Assembly (NCBI RefSeq): GCF_013760955.1
Contig: NZ_JACDUL010000002.1
Coordinates: 194,719 to 258,718 of the forward strand
Direction of reading: 5' to 3'
Length of the DNA stretch: 64,000 nt
Source of the DNA: Methanococcus maripaludis
Lineage (GTDB): Archaea; AGJL01; Methanococci; Methanococcales; Methanococcaceae
Part shown: positions 25,233 to 34,364 of the stretch, one piece after another
How positions within the stretch are numbered: the stretch's first letter is position 1
Layout: each line of letters begins with the position of its first letter
The notes under the pieces: generated by a model
Seen by the model: only the letters and a program-made list of their open reading frames with translations
What the model was told of the DNA's origin: nothing
The model's database searches: none
Program-made: the position numbers and the translations under genes

Positions 25233-27992
25233 ATGGACGACATGGAACAATATAAGGAACTATTCATGACTGAAGCTGAAGAGCATTTGCAATCATTAAA
25301 TCAAAATATGGTCGAACTTGAAAACTGCCCTGAAGACTCTGAAAGAATCATCAATATGATCTTTAGATCTGCACACACATTGAAAGGGTCAGCAAGAACA
25401 CTTGGATTTGAACATATCTCCTCACTAACTCACCATATGGAAGATATTTTAGACTACATCAGAGATGGAAGAATTAAAGTAAATCCTGAAATAGTTGACT
25501 TACTCTTTAAATGTCTTGATGCCCTTGAAACCATGGTTTCAGAAGTTGGCGATGGTGAAGATACAACAAGTGTTGATGTAGATTCCCTCGTTGAAATAAT
25601 AAAATCTGTCAAAAATAAGTATCTTTCAGGTGAATATTCAGAAGAAGATTTTTCAGAGGATATTGAAATTACTGAAGAATTAGTCGAAGAAGAATCCGTT
25701 AAAAATATTTCATCAAATTCAAGTTCCATAAAATTAGCAAATGAATCGACCACTGTATTTATCAAAGAAAACTCCAGCGCTTCAGCTGAAAAACCGGAAA
25801 ATTTGGACAGTGTTTTAAATCAAATGCACGAATCAGCTTCTGCACTTTTGACAATCCTTGATGCCCTCGAATACACTGAATTAAAAGATACTTTAAAAAA
25901 TATCGATGAACTCGCAACAGGGCTGCTAAATGAAACCGTTGCAGTAACCGAAAATTCACTTGCAGTGCTCAAATCAGCACTTTTGGCAATGGAACAGATT
26001 GCAAAAGTAATTGAAACTGGATCCGATCCGAAAAACGATTATTCAGAATTAAATGAAAAAATTTCATCCACATTATCTGAAACTGTTGGCGAATCAGTAG
26101 AGGATAAAGAAATCATTTTGGATCATACAGTATTTGATTTAGAGGAAGTTTCAGATAAATTAATTTCTGAAATAAATGAAAATAAAAAAATTTACCACGT
26201 AAAAGCAAAAGTTGTGGATGATTGTTTATTAAAAGCAGTTCGGTTAACAATGGTTCTTTCCAAATTAAAAGAAATCGGGGAAGTGATTTTATCAATTCCC
26301 TCAGAAGCTGAACTTTTATCAAGCGGTTCTGGAGAACTAGATGTTTTGGTTTCAACAGATTTGGACGAAATAGATATTTCAAATTCAGTTTGTGAAATGG
26401 AATATGTTTTATCGGCAGGACTTGAACTTAAATTTAAAAATACTTCGTCAAAAGAAGTACCTAATATAGCAAAACCAAAAACTCAAGCTAAATGCTACAG
26501 TAGTCCCGGGCAGTACAAAATCGACATTAAAATCGATGAAGAATGTCTCTTAAAAGCAGTTCGTGCATACATGGTACTTAAAGACTTAAAAGAAAAAGGT
26601 AATATTTTGGAAACTGAACCTTCCGAAAGTAAAATTCAGGAAGGGAATCTTGGTGGAAACACAGTTACAATATATTACGATACTGACGAGTCTGAAGATG
26701 ACATTAAAGAAATAATTTTAAAAACTCCCGAAATAACCGGATTTTCAATCGAACCGATACACCAAGATATTGAAATTTCAGAACAACCCGAAAAAGCTAA
26801 ATCTGCTGAGGGTAATGGTTCAAAAAAACAGGCCGATAATTCTGCATCCAAAAAATCACAGACTGTTAGGGTGAATATTGAAAAACTTGACAAACTGATG
26901 AACTTGGTTGGTGAAGTTGTAATAAACAGGGCAAACTTTACACAGATTGCTACAAAATACGATTTAAAAGAACTCCACAATGCTGTTGGAAGACTCAACA
27001 TGCTTGCAACAGAACTTCAGGAAGAAGTAATGGGCATGAGAATGATCCCTGTTGCATTCGTATTCAATAGATTTCCAAGAACTGTTAGAGATACTGCAAA
27101 AGCACTCAGTAAAGAAATCGACTTTGAAATCGAAGGTTCCGAAATTGAACTTGATAGAACAGTTCTCGACGAACTTGCAGAACCATTAACGCACCTCATT
27201 AGAAATTCTCTTGATCACGGTATAGAACACTCAGACGAGAGAATAAAATTGGGAAAACCTGAAAAAGGAATTTTAAAACTAATTGCTACAAGAGAAAGAG
27301 ATAGGGTAAATATTGTCATTAAAGACGATGGTAAAGGAATAGATCCAGAAGCTATGCGTAAAAAAGTAGTTAAAAAAGGACTCTATTCAAAAGAATAGGC
27401 TGAAAAATTAACTGACAATGAAGCCATAAATGTTATATTCCTACCAGGATTTAGTACTGCTGAAGTTGTATCCGATGTTTCTGGAAGGGGCGTTGGAATG
27501 GATGTAGTAAGATCAAAAATCGAATCTCTTGGAGGCAGTGTATCAGTACATTCCGAAGTTGGAAAAGGAACTGAAATAACACTCCATCTTCCACTAACAA
27601 TGGCAATCATACAAACGCTTTTAGTAAGGCTAAAAGAACAGATCTATGCACTCCCACTCACAAGTGTTTTGGATGTAATTTCAGTTGAAAAAGATCAGAT
27701 CAAAAATTTGGAAGGTCAGGAAGCAATAATATACAGAAACCACATCCTTCCAGTAATATGGTTAAAAGATGCACTGAACACATATGAAGTTTCCGAACCT
27801 GAAAACTTGTATGTGGTAGTTGTTGAGAAAAATAAAGGAAAAGTGGGGGTCATTCTTGATGAGGTTATCGGAAGAGATGAAATCGTTGTAAAACCACTCA
27901 CAGGAATACTCAAAAACATTAATGGACTTGCAGGAGCCACTATATTGGGGGACGGCCGTGTAGCGTTAATATTAGACTTGAACAACATCTAG
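25233..27992 (+). pseudogene. cheA: Chemotaxis histidine kinase CheA, interrupted by an in-frame TAG at codon 722
   Basis: Autophosphorylating kinase of the taxis system, 919 sense codons if read through. Order: P1 HPt domain with His48 in SAHTLKGSA; acidic linker; a helical stretch near 190-260; two P2-like domains (about 320-400 and 427-510); P3 dimerisation helices (about 545-605); the P4 ATPase with N-box HLIRNSLDHGIE near 654 and G1 box DDGKGID near 700; then TAG at 27396-27398; then the G2 box GRGVGMDVV near 751 and the CheW-like P5. Both sides are in one frame and well conserved, so one nonsense change explains the break. The first part (25233-27398, 721 residues) lacks G2 and P5. An ATG at 27498 could restart a P5-only fragment. 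A sequencing error is possible. Confidence 0.9.
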
Positions 27993-28002
27993 GACGATTA
28001 TC

Positions 28003-28467
28003 ATGGTTTTGAAGGTAAAAATGGGTGATATCGGGGTTGCTAAAAGCCCCGAATCAATTGAAACCCTATTAGGATCTTGTGTAGCTATTATACTTTATGA
28101 CCGAGGTAAAAAAGTTGGTGGTGTTGCCCATGTGATGCTCCCCAAATCAAGAAATACTGCAGAAAGAACCCCTGGAAAATATGCAAATACTGCAATTCCA
28201 GAATTAATAGATAGACTTACTAAACTAGGCGCTAGAAAAGATAAATTAACTGCTAAACTTGCAGGTGGTGCTGCAATGTTTAAATGCAATTCAAATACGA
28301 TAGATGTAGGTAAAAAAAATATCGAAGCTTCGAAAGAAGAAGTTCGAAAAGTAGGCTTAAGAATAGCATCTGAAGACCTTGGTGGTGACACAGGCCGAAC
28401 TATAACATTGTCACTTAAAGATGGCAGTGTTTTGGTTAGAAAAGGTGCCGAACTCAAAGTCATATAA
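28003..28467 (+). CDS. cheD: Chemoreceptor glutamine deamidase CheD
   Basis: Deamidates receptor glutamines and binds CheC. A 154-residue protein with the catalytic Cys in LGSCVAIIL (C27), the His in GGVAHVMLP (H44) and the Thr in [11 protein letters not shown], the triad known for CheD, plus KLAGGAAMF. The ATG at 28003 is 10 bases after the cheA end with GGACGAT upstream. Intact, in contrast to cheA just before it. Confidence 0.95.
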
Positions 28468-28483
28468 AGATACGGTGATGAGC

Positions 28484-29887
28484 ATGAAAACACAAAAACC
28501 ATATATCCCAATACTTGTTACAGCGATTTTATCGTCTGCAATTATTTTCGTTAGTGCATACGTCTTGATGATGACATCAATGTTTGATTTAAAAATATTA
28601 TTTGTATTGTTTATTGTTTCGGCAGTGATTTCAACAGTGGTTGGATATACAATTCTTAAAAAAACATGTCTCGACAAAGTGGATAAGTTTTTAGCATCTT
28701 CTTCAAAAATAATTGGAAAAGATTATGATCATTGCGATGAAGAAATGTTTAATACAGTAATATCAGACTTTGAAAAGATAAAAAAAGACGAAGATTTTTT
28801 AAAAATTTACAAAAAAGAAGTTACAAATACCTTTGGAGAACTCCACACAATATTTAAAAGTTTAGAAAACGGAGATTTCACAATAAGAGCTGATACTAAC
28901 CGAAAACATAATGCATTGCAGGTAACAACCAACAATGCAATTGTAAACGTTGCTACAATGGTAAACGACCTTAAAAAACAGGTCGCATACTTAAATTCTG
29001 AACTTTTAAAAGCAAAAGAAGACCTTGTAAGAGCTGAGGAAACTTCAGAACAGGTCGCAGATGCAGCAAGCCAGGTTGCAACCGCAGCAGCAGACCAGTC
29101 TGCAAAATTGCAGGACGTATCTGACCAGCTCGAAGCAACATCTGAAATTACAACTGCAGTAACCAGTGCAGCTGAAGATACTGTTGTTGCAGCATCTGAA
29201 ATTGAAGAAAACTCTGAAATCGGAGTTAAAAAAGTTGAAAATGCAATTGAAACAATGCAAGGTATCACAAATGTTATTGAAAACCTTGGAAAAGCAATTC
29301 AAGAACTCGGTGACGAATCCAAAAAAATTAACGAAGTTACAGTTTTAATTAAAGATGTTGCAGAACAGACTGGATTACTTGCTTTAAATGCATCAATTGA
29401 AGCAGCACGTGCTGGAGATGCGGGAAAAGGGTTCGCAGTTGTTGCAAGTGAAATCAAGTCACTCGCAGAAGAAATTAAAAAATCCGTTGAAGATATCAAC
29501 AGAACAATTAACGGCGTAAACAAAAAAGTTGAAGCTACAATAGACCTTGGAATTTCCGGAAGAGATGAAGTTGATAAGGGAGTTATTGCAATTGATGAAG
29601 TTAACGGTGCTTTCTTAAAAATCAGAGAAAGTGTAGAAACTACCTCTGAAAAAATAAATTCGATAAAAATTAATGCTGAAAAATCAGCAAGCAATGTAGA
29701 AAGTGCTCTTAGAAATGCACAAGATATTGCATCAATTTCTGAAGAATTTGCGGCAACTGCAGAAGAATTAACTGCGTCAGCTGAAGAACAGAGTAGAATC
29801 ATGAATGAAATCGATGATGCAATAGAAGAGATAACCTCAGCATCTGAAAAAATTTCTAACGATGTAAGTAAATTTAAAACACAATAA
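28484..29887 (+). CDS. Methyl-accepting chemotaxis protein with no extracellular sensor domain
   Basis: A 467-residue receptor. Two membrane helices lie at about residues 8-30 and 37-60 with a loop of only a few residues outside, so no periplasm-facing ligand domain exists. A short HAMP-like linker ([17 protein letters not shown] near residue 125) follows, then the long cytoplasmic coiled coil with the hairpin tip [20 protein letters not shown] and [15 protein letters not shown]. Sensing must happen in the membrane or cytoplasm. The start is the ATG at 28484 with GGTG 6 bases upstream; the ATG at 28478 is too close to that site. Last gene of the plus-strand che arm. Confidence 0.92.
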   Translation: MKTQKPYIPILVTAILSSAIIFVSAYVLMMTSMFDLKILFVLFIVSAVISTVVGYTILKKTCLDKVDKFLASSSKIIGKDYDHCDEEMFNTVISDFEKIKKDEDFLKIYKKEVTNTFGELHTIFKSLENGDFTIRADTNRKHNALQVTTNNAIVNVATMVNDLKKQVAYLNSELLKAKEDLVRAEETSEQVADAASQVATAAADQSAKLQDVSDQLEATSEITTAVTSAAEDTVVAASEIEENSEIGVKKVENAIETMQGITNVIENLGKAIQELGDESKKINEVTVLIKDVAEQTGLLALNASIEAARAGDAGKGFAVVASEIKSLAEEIKKSVEDINRTINGVNKKVEATIDLGISGRDEVDKGVIAIDEVNGAFLKIRESVETTSEKINSIKINAEKSASNVESALRNAQDIASISEEFAATAEELTASAEEQSRIMNEIDDAIEEITSASEKISNDVSKFKTQ

Positions 29888-29935
29888 CTAAATTTAAAAA
29901 AATAATTTTTTAATTTATTTTTAATTTTTGATAAA
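29888..29935. terminator. Convergent T/A-rich terminator between mcp and cheR
   Basis: The two che arms meet here. The plus strand carries T runs of six, five and five, and the minus strand carries A-rich sequence that reads as short T runs in the other direction. The terminator for cheR may lie in the gap or just beyond. Confidence 0.45.
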
Positions 29936-30722
29936 TTCTTTCCCTGTGATTTGCAGGTTTGAATGCGTTTCTTGAATCCCCGTGAAGCATTTCTGTTTTT
30001 CCTAAAACTAAATACCCGTCATCAATTAATGCTTCGTGGAATTTCATAAATAATTTTTCCTGAATCTCTTTATCAAAATAAATTATAACGTTCCTACAAA
30101 GAACCATGTTCATATCGTTCATCGGCCCTTCTTTGATTAAATCGTGTTTTTTAAATTGAACCATTCTTTTTATTTCTTTTTTAATTTGGAGTTCATTATC
30201 ATTTAATTTATCAAAATATTTCTCGATAACATCCGCGTCCATATTCTTAAATTGTTTTAATATGTATTTTCCTTCTTTTGCTCGTTCCAAAATTTCTTTG
30301 TCGAGATCAGTTGCAGTAATTGATACTCTTAAAAATTTTTGATTATGTTTTTCCATTAATTCCTTTATCATAACTGCCAAACCGTACGGTTCTTCTCCTG
30401 AAGAACATCCTGCACTCCATATTCGTATTGTTCGAACCTTCCTATCAGTTACCATTTTTTCAAAAACGTTTCTAAGTTCGTTGTAAACTGTTCTATCTCT
30501 CCAAAACTCAGTTACATTTACAGTAAGCGTATTTTCGAGTTTTTCGTATTCTGAAGGGTTTTTTGTTAAGAATTCATAGTATTCTTTAAAATCTTTGCAC
30601 TTACAGAGTCTCATCCTAACTGAAACACGCCTTAAAATGTAAGTATCTTTGTACTGGTCCACCTGTATTTTCAATTTGGTACCGATGTCACGTTTAATTC
30701 TTTTAAAATACATATCTTCCAT
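29910..30722 (-). CDS. cheR: Chemotaxis protein methyltransferase CheR
   Basis: Transfers methyl from SAM to receptor glutamates. A 270-residue protein: the N-terminal helical domain (YILRRVSVRMRLCKCKDFKE), then the SAM fold with NVTEFWRD, IWSAGCSSGEEPYGLA, ITATDLDKEILERAKEG and MVLCRNVIIYFD. The last part GYLVLGKTEML is conserved too. The start ATG has GGTGAT in front. It is the last gene of the minus-strand arm, 63 bases after the second cheC. Confidence 0.96.
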   Translation of the reverse strand: MEDMYFKRIKRDIGTKLKIQVDQYKDTYILRRVSVRMRLCKCKDFKEYYEFLTKNPSEYEKLENTLTVNVTEFWRDRTVYNELRNVFEKMVTDRKVRTIRIWSAGCSSGEEPYGLAVMIKELMEKHNQKFLRVSITATDLDKEILERAKEGKYILKQFKNMDADVIEKYFDKLNDNELQIKKEIKRMVQFKKHDLIKEGPMNDMNMVLCRNVIIYFDKEIQEKLFMKFHEALIDDGYLVLGKTEMLHGDSRNAFKPANHRERIYQKLKIN

Positions 30723-30785
30723 TAAATCACCAGCATAAAGAATAAAAAAAATAAAAATTTGCCTAAGTTATAAAAATATAAAAAA

Positions 30786-31394
30786 TTATAATTTATCGAG
30801 GTTTTCAAGCTTTTCAGGATCTATTAATATAAAGATATTGCTTTTTATGGGGAATCTTCCAACAATGTCTATTTTATTGTCAAAAACGAGTGCGTTTTCA
30901 ATTCCTTTGTCAGCCATTTCTAAAACCAGGGATTCAACAATATTAAATCCACTATCTTTTGTAAACTCCGGAGTTGTAATGTTTATTTCGCTTTTGAGTG
31001 CATTTGCAAACACATTTAAAAATGAAGCCAAAACTACATTGGCAACCTCATTTAACACGGATTCTTCAATTTCCGCATAATCGGGCAGTTCTGTTTTATT
31101 AACGAGACCATCCCAAACAAGATCTAGTAACAGAAGTTTTTCAAGTTTTATTGAATCTTCTTCGTTTACCATCAAAACAGAAGTTCCTGAAAGAATTCCA
31201 TCAAAATTTATCCGGACTACCTTACAAGTTTCATCACTAAACTGTTCTGGAATGTATTCAACAGGTACAAATCTAAGTCCAGTAAAATGAATATCCGTAT
31301 CTTCACCAGTGAGTCCCGTAAATGCATTGGCAGTGTTTTCTGCCGCATCTTTTCCGATATCAACTATTTTATTTATCGTTTCAATTACTCCCAC
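30786..31394 (-). CDS. cheC: CheY-P phosphatase CheC (second paralogue)
   Basis: A CheC-like protein of 202 residues. The CheC phosphatase motif S-X3-E-X2-N-X22-P is complete in one half: SVLNEVAN near residue 113 followed 22 residues later by the Pro of TTPEF. The matching N-terminal site (IVDIGKDAAENTANAF) has lost the Glu-Asn pattern, so only one active site remains. It starts with GTG behind GGTG. The paralogue lies just upstream. In other organisms CheD binds CheC and tunes this activity. Confidence 0.9.
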   Translation of the reverse strand: MGVIETINKIVDIGKDAAENTANAFTGLTGEDTDIHFTGLRFVPVEYIPEQFSDETCKVVRINFDGILSGTSVLMVNEEDSIKLEKLLLLDLVWDGLVNKTELPDYAEIEESVLNEVANVVLASFLNVFANALKSEINITTPEFTKDSGFNIVESLVLEMADKGIENALVFDNKIDIVGRFPIKSNIFILIDPEKLENLDKL

Positions 31395-31413
31395 AGTAAC
31401 ACCGTAAAGTTTC

Positions 31414-32103
31414 TTAATTTAATTTTTCAAATAATTTATCGGTAGATTCGGGGTTCATTACAATATATACTTCAAAACCAGAGCCGATTCCTTTAGAAAA
31501 GAGTTCTGAGGTAAAAGTAAATAGTGTATCTTCAGAGTTTATTTCATAATTTTTTAATTCAGCTTCAATAAAATCGCCCAAATTTCCAGTAGAAAATTCT
31601 GGCGGGGTCATGTTAAGGGAGGTATTCATAAAATTTGCAATTGTATCAACGAATGCGGAAATTAAAAGATTACAGGTTTCATTTATTGCAGAAACTCTCA
31701 TTTCGCAGAACACTTCTTCAGAATCTCCTTCCATGCCCATTCCAACGAGCATTGAGTCAGCCATACTTTTTGCAGATTCTTCAGAAAAAATTAAAACTCC
31801 AGTTCCACAGATGTCCCCACTAAAATCGATTTTTGTAAAAACATTGCTTTCAGAGATATCTGCCATATTTTTAAAATCCTGTGCAGAATTAAGTTCTATT
31901 TTAAAAACTTTGACTTCGACACAGTCTCCACTCATTTCTTGGACAAAACTTGCAGCTTTTTCTGCAGCAGTTTTTCCAATATTTTCAAAAGCTGCGACAT
32001 CTTTTAAATCATAGTTATTTTTAACAACCATTGTTTCCACACTCGCTTCTTCGTCGACAATAATTTCAAGAAGTTCTTTCCATTCGTTTTCGGAAAACTT
32101 CAT
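31414..32103 (-). CDS. cheC: CheY-P phosphatase CheC (first paralogue)
   Basis: A 229-residue CheC. The motif S-X3-E-X2-N-X22-P is present: SAINETCN near residue 143, then the Pro of NMTPPEF. The N-terminal counterpart AAFENIGKTAAEKAASF keeps NIG but lacks the Glu three residues before Asn, so this half is probably inactive. The ATG at 32103 has a run of six G 7 bases upstream; an in-frame TTG at 32118 would overlap it. It lies between cheY and the second cheC, and the two paralogues share only limited similarity. Confidence 0.9.
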   Translation of the reverse strand: MKFSENEWKELLEIIVDEEASVETMVVKNNYDLKDVAAFENIGKTAAEKAASFVQEMSGDCVEVKVFKIELNSAQDFKNMADISESNVFTKIDFSGDICGTGVLIFSEESAKSMADSMLVGMGMEGDSEEVFCEMRVSAINETCNLLISAFVDTIANFMNTSLNMTPPEFSTGNLGDFIEAELKNYEINSEDTLFTFTSELFSKGIGSGFEVYIVMNPESTDKLFEKLN

Positions 32104-32118
32104 GGTAAAACCCCCCAA

Positions 32119-32490
32119 TTATGGAAACAATTTGTTAAACTGCTCTAAGATTTTTGGTGCCTGAAATGGTTTTACGATGTAACCATCTGCACCCGCATTT
32201 ACAGCGTCGATCATTTTTTGCTCCTGATCTACTGACGTACACATTACGATTTTGATTTCAGGAGTTTTTTCTTTTATTGCTTTTGTAGCAGTTATACCAT
32301 CAGTTTCGGGCATTACAATATCCATACTGATTAAATCTGGCTGTAATTCTTCTGCCATTTTAATTGCTTCTGCACCGTTAGAAGCTTCACCGATAACCAC
32401 GTATTTGTTTGTGGTTGTCAAAATCCTCTTTAAAATGTTTCTCATGAATGCAGAATCATCCACAATCATTGTTTTTACTATACTTGCCAT
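32119..32490 (-). CDS. cheY: Chemotaxis response regulator CheY
   Basis: A single-domain receiver of 123 residues that passes the CheA signal to the archaellum motor through CheF. Acidic pocket DD11-12, phospho-acceptor D57 in SMDIVMPETDG, the conserved Thr or Ser in MCTSVD and Lys in IVKPFQAP are all present. The ATG follows GAGGTG. It is placed between cheF (upstream) and cheC, so output and signal removal are co-expressed. Intact, but without an active CheA it should stay unphosphorylated. Confidence 0.96.
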   Translation of the reverse strand: MASIVKTMIVDDSAFMRNILKRILTTTNKYVVIGEASNGAEAIKMAEELQPDLISMDIVMPETDGITATKAIKEKTPEIKIVMCTSVDQEQKMIDAVNAGADGYIVKPFQAPKILEQFNKLFP

Positions 32491-32573
32491 TAGTACACCT
32501 CGATAAATAAAAATAAGTTAAATCTATTTTTAGAATACTAGTATTTGAATTTTTTATGTAGGTAGTTTGTGAC

Positions 32574-33623
32574 TTAAAAGTTCGTAATAATGAAGTTTGT
32601 GACCGCCCTTCCTTTTTCAGTTAAATCTGCTTCTTTCCTAATCCTTATGAGGTCTAAAAATCCCCTGTCGATCAATTTTTCAAGAATTCTTTCAACTTCG
32701 TCAATATCCATACCCATCATTCCGGGAAGTTCAAGTGACGTAATTCCAGTATATATTGCAGCCAGCACTTCTTGCTCTTCAGGAGTTAACTGGTCAACCT
32801 CGTTTTTCAATTTATCCCCACTCCAGCTTTCGACAGCAATTTCAGAATCTAGGTCGTCTTCGGATTTTGGGAGTAAACTTTTAACCGTATTGTGATATTT
32901 TGTTAATTTTGAAATATACCTTAAAACATAAAGCATTTTGGTTGAAGGGATGTGTATATAGGAATTTACTGTTTCTCCGCCCCGCAACTGTTTTATTTCA
33001 AGTACATCTTTGTCTTCATCATCAATTTTCTTTTTTTCAAGTGAAATTGATTCAATATTATTAAATAAATCATAAACTTTCGGTTTGTCGCCCGAAGTTA
33101 CCGCAGCTGCGAGAACCATTTCTTCGATAACAGATACTCCTCTTTTAACAGGTTTTTTAGCAAAAACAAGGTATCCATCTTCCCACTGTGCATCTACATC
33201 AACAGAACCGCCAACAATTCTTGCATACTGTAATTTCATTTCTTTTTTATTCAATAACTGCTGGAATAATTTTTTTAAGAATGCATTTATTGTGGGTTCA
33301 CCATAAATTGAAGCTTCTGGTGCATAGCCGATGCTAAATTTATCTTCATCAGGAGGACTTAATCTAAAAGAACCATAAATTGAAATATCATCTAAATTGT
33401 TTTTTGCAATTTCGAGTGCTTTTCTTGGAAGTTCAAATCCGATATCGTCAATCTGATCAAAACTTGCCTCAATTTTCTTGTTTTCAAAAATAAACTCTAA
33501 AGAATCTTCATACAACTCTATTTTTAAGTTTCTCCATTTTGTGAACGGATCCCTTAATGTATAGGGGGTTGCAATAATACCTTTACCATTAAACGTTGCT
33601 ACCAGTTTAGACTTGGCCACCAT
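32574..33623 (-). CDS. cheF: Archaeal taxis protein CheF
   Basis: The archaea-specific adaptor (DUF439) that links CheY-P with the archaellum motor switch. It has 349 residues: a mixed N-terminal part (VATFNGKGIIATPYTLRDPF), the core GGSVDVDAQWEDGYLVFAKK, and a C-terminal winged helix from about residue 280 (LTPEEQEVLAAIYTGITSLE and IDEVERILEKLIDRGFLDLI). Start ATG at 33623; a GTG one codon later has better spacing from GGTG. First gene of the minus-strand arm. Archaellum genes are not in the window. Confidence 0.93.
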   Translation of the reverse strand: MVAKSKLVATFNGKGIIATPYTLRDPFTKWRNLKIELYEDSLEFIFENKKIEASFDQIDDIGFELPRKALEIAKNNLDDISIYGSFRLSPPDEDKFSIGYAPEASIYGEPTINAFLKKLFQQLLNKKEMKLQYARIVGGSVDVDAQWEDGYLVFAKKPVKRGVSVIEEMVLAAAVTSGDKPKVYDLFNNIESISLEKKKIDDEDKDVLEIKQLRGGETVNSYIHIPSTKMLYVLRYISKLTKYHNTVKSLLPKSEDDLDSEIAVESWSGDKLKNEVDQLTPEEQEVLAAIYTGITSLELPGMMGMDIDEVERILEKLIDRGFLDLIRIRKEADLTEKGRAVTNFIITNF

Positions 33624-33861
33624 AACACCTTCTGTAAATTAAAGTTAGTAGTCTATTGGTTTTTATGAATTTAAAACTTTTAGTTTTGGACATGCCTACC
33701 ACAAAATTAAAAAAATTAAAGAGGATATTTGATTACAGAATAATTAAAATTTAAAATACAATTGCCCCTTATTTCAATTAAGCGTAATTATTTTATTAAA
33801 AATACTTTATTATACTAGTTTTTTTAAATATTCATAAATAACACTCGGTAAAAAGGATAAA

Positions 33862-34359
33862 ATGATTTCAGTTGCTACTGCAGAATGTTTCACACATGGA
33901 AAAATCGGAGTTAAAATTCATAAAATGGCCTGCGGATACAAAGAAGTTGAAAAAGATCCGAATTACAGCATAATAAATGGAAATGTTTTTGTAATGGCCT
34001 CAATGTTCTTACCTTCAAAAAAAGGAATTGAATCACTTCTAGATGTTAAACTTCCAGAACCTGACTACGTTTTTAAATACTCAAAAGCATACACTCAAGA
34101 AAACGATATTTTGGTAGCCAAAATAGTTGCAAATGCACTTAAAAATAAATTAAATTGCGATATTGCAATTTCGAGTACTGCAGGAATTGGAAACGGTGCC
34201 ATATGTATTTTAACGGATAAAAAAGAATACAATTTTACATCCGAAGTTTACGGGGATTTAATAAAAGGGGAAAATATATTAAAAAGACAGGAAAATGGAA
34301 TAAATAAAGCATTTGATACGGTTATTGAAATTTTGAAAAAAGAATATGGTTTAAAGTGA
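33862..34359 (+). CDS. UPF0254-family conserved archaeal protein
   Basis: A 165-residue protein starting MISVATAECFTHGKIG, a pattern I recognise as the methanogen family UPF0254. Near residue 110 it has STAGIGNGAICI, which looks like a glycine-rich turn of an alpha/beta fold. Function unknown. The aroE start overlaps its stop, so the two genes are translationally coupled, and cofE follows: an operon of UPF0254, aroE and cofE. A link with either pathway has not been shown. Confidence 0.8.
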   Translation: MISVATAECFTHGKIGVKIHKMACGYKEVEKDPNYSIINGNVFVMASMFLPSKKGIESLLDVKLPEPDYVFKYSKAYTQENDILVAKIVANALKNKLNCDIAISSTAGIGNGAICILTDKKEYNFTSEVYGDLIKGENILKRQENGINKAFDTVIEILKKEYGLK

Positions 34360-34364
34360 TTATT

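Noticed and set aside
27396-27398. TAG in cheA read as pyrrolysine
   Set aside because: Pyrrolysine is used in methylamine-using Methanosarcina relatives; methanococci are not known to have the system, no pyl genes are seen, and CheA has no place for it.
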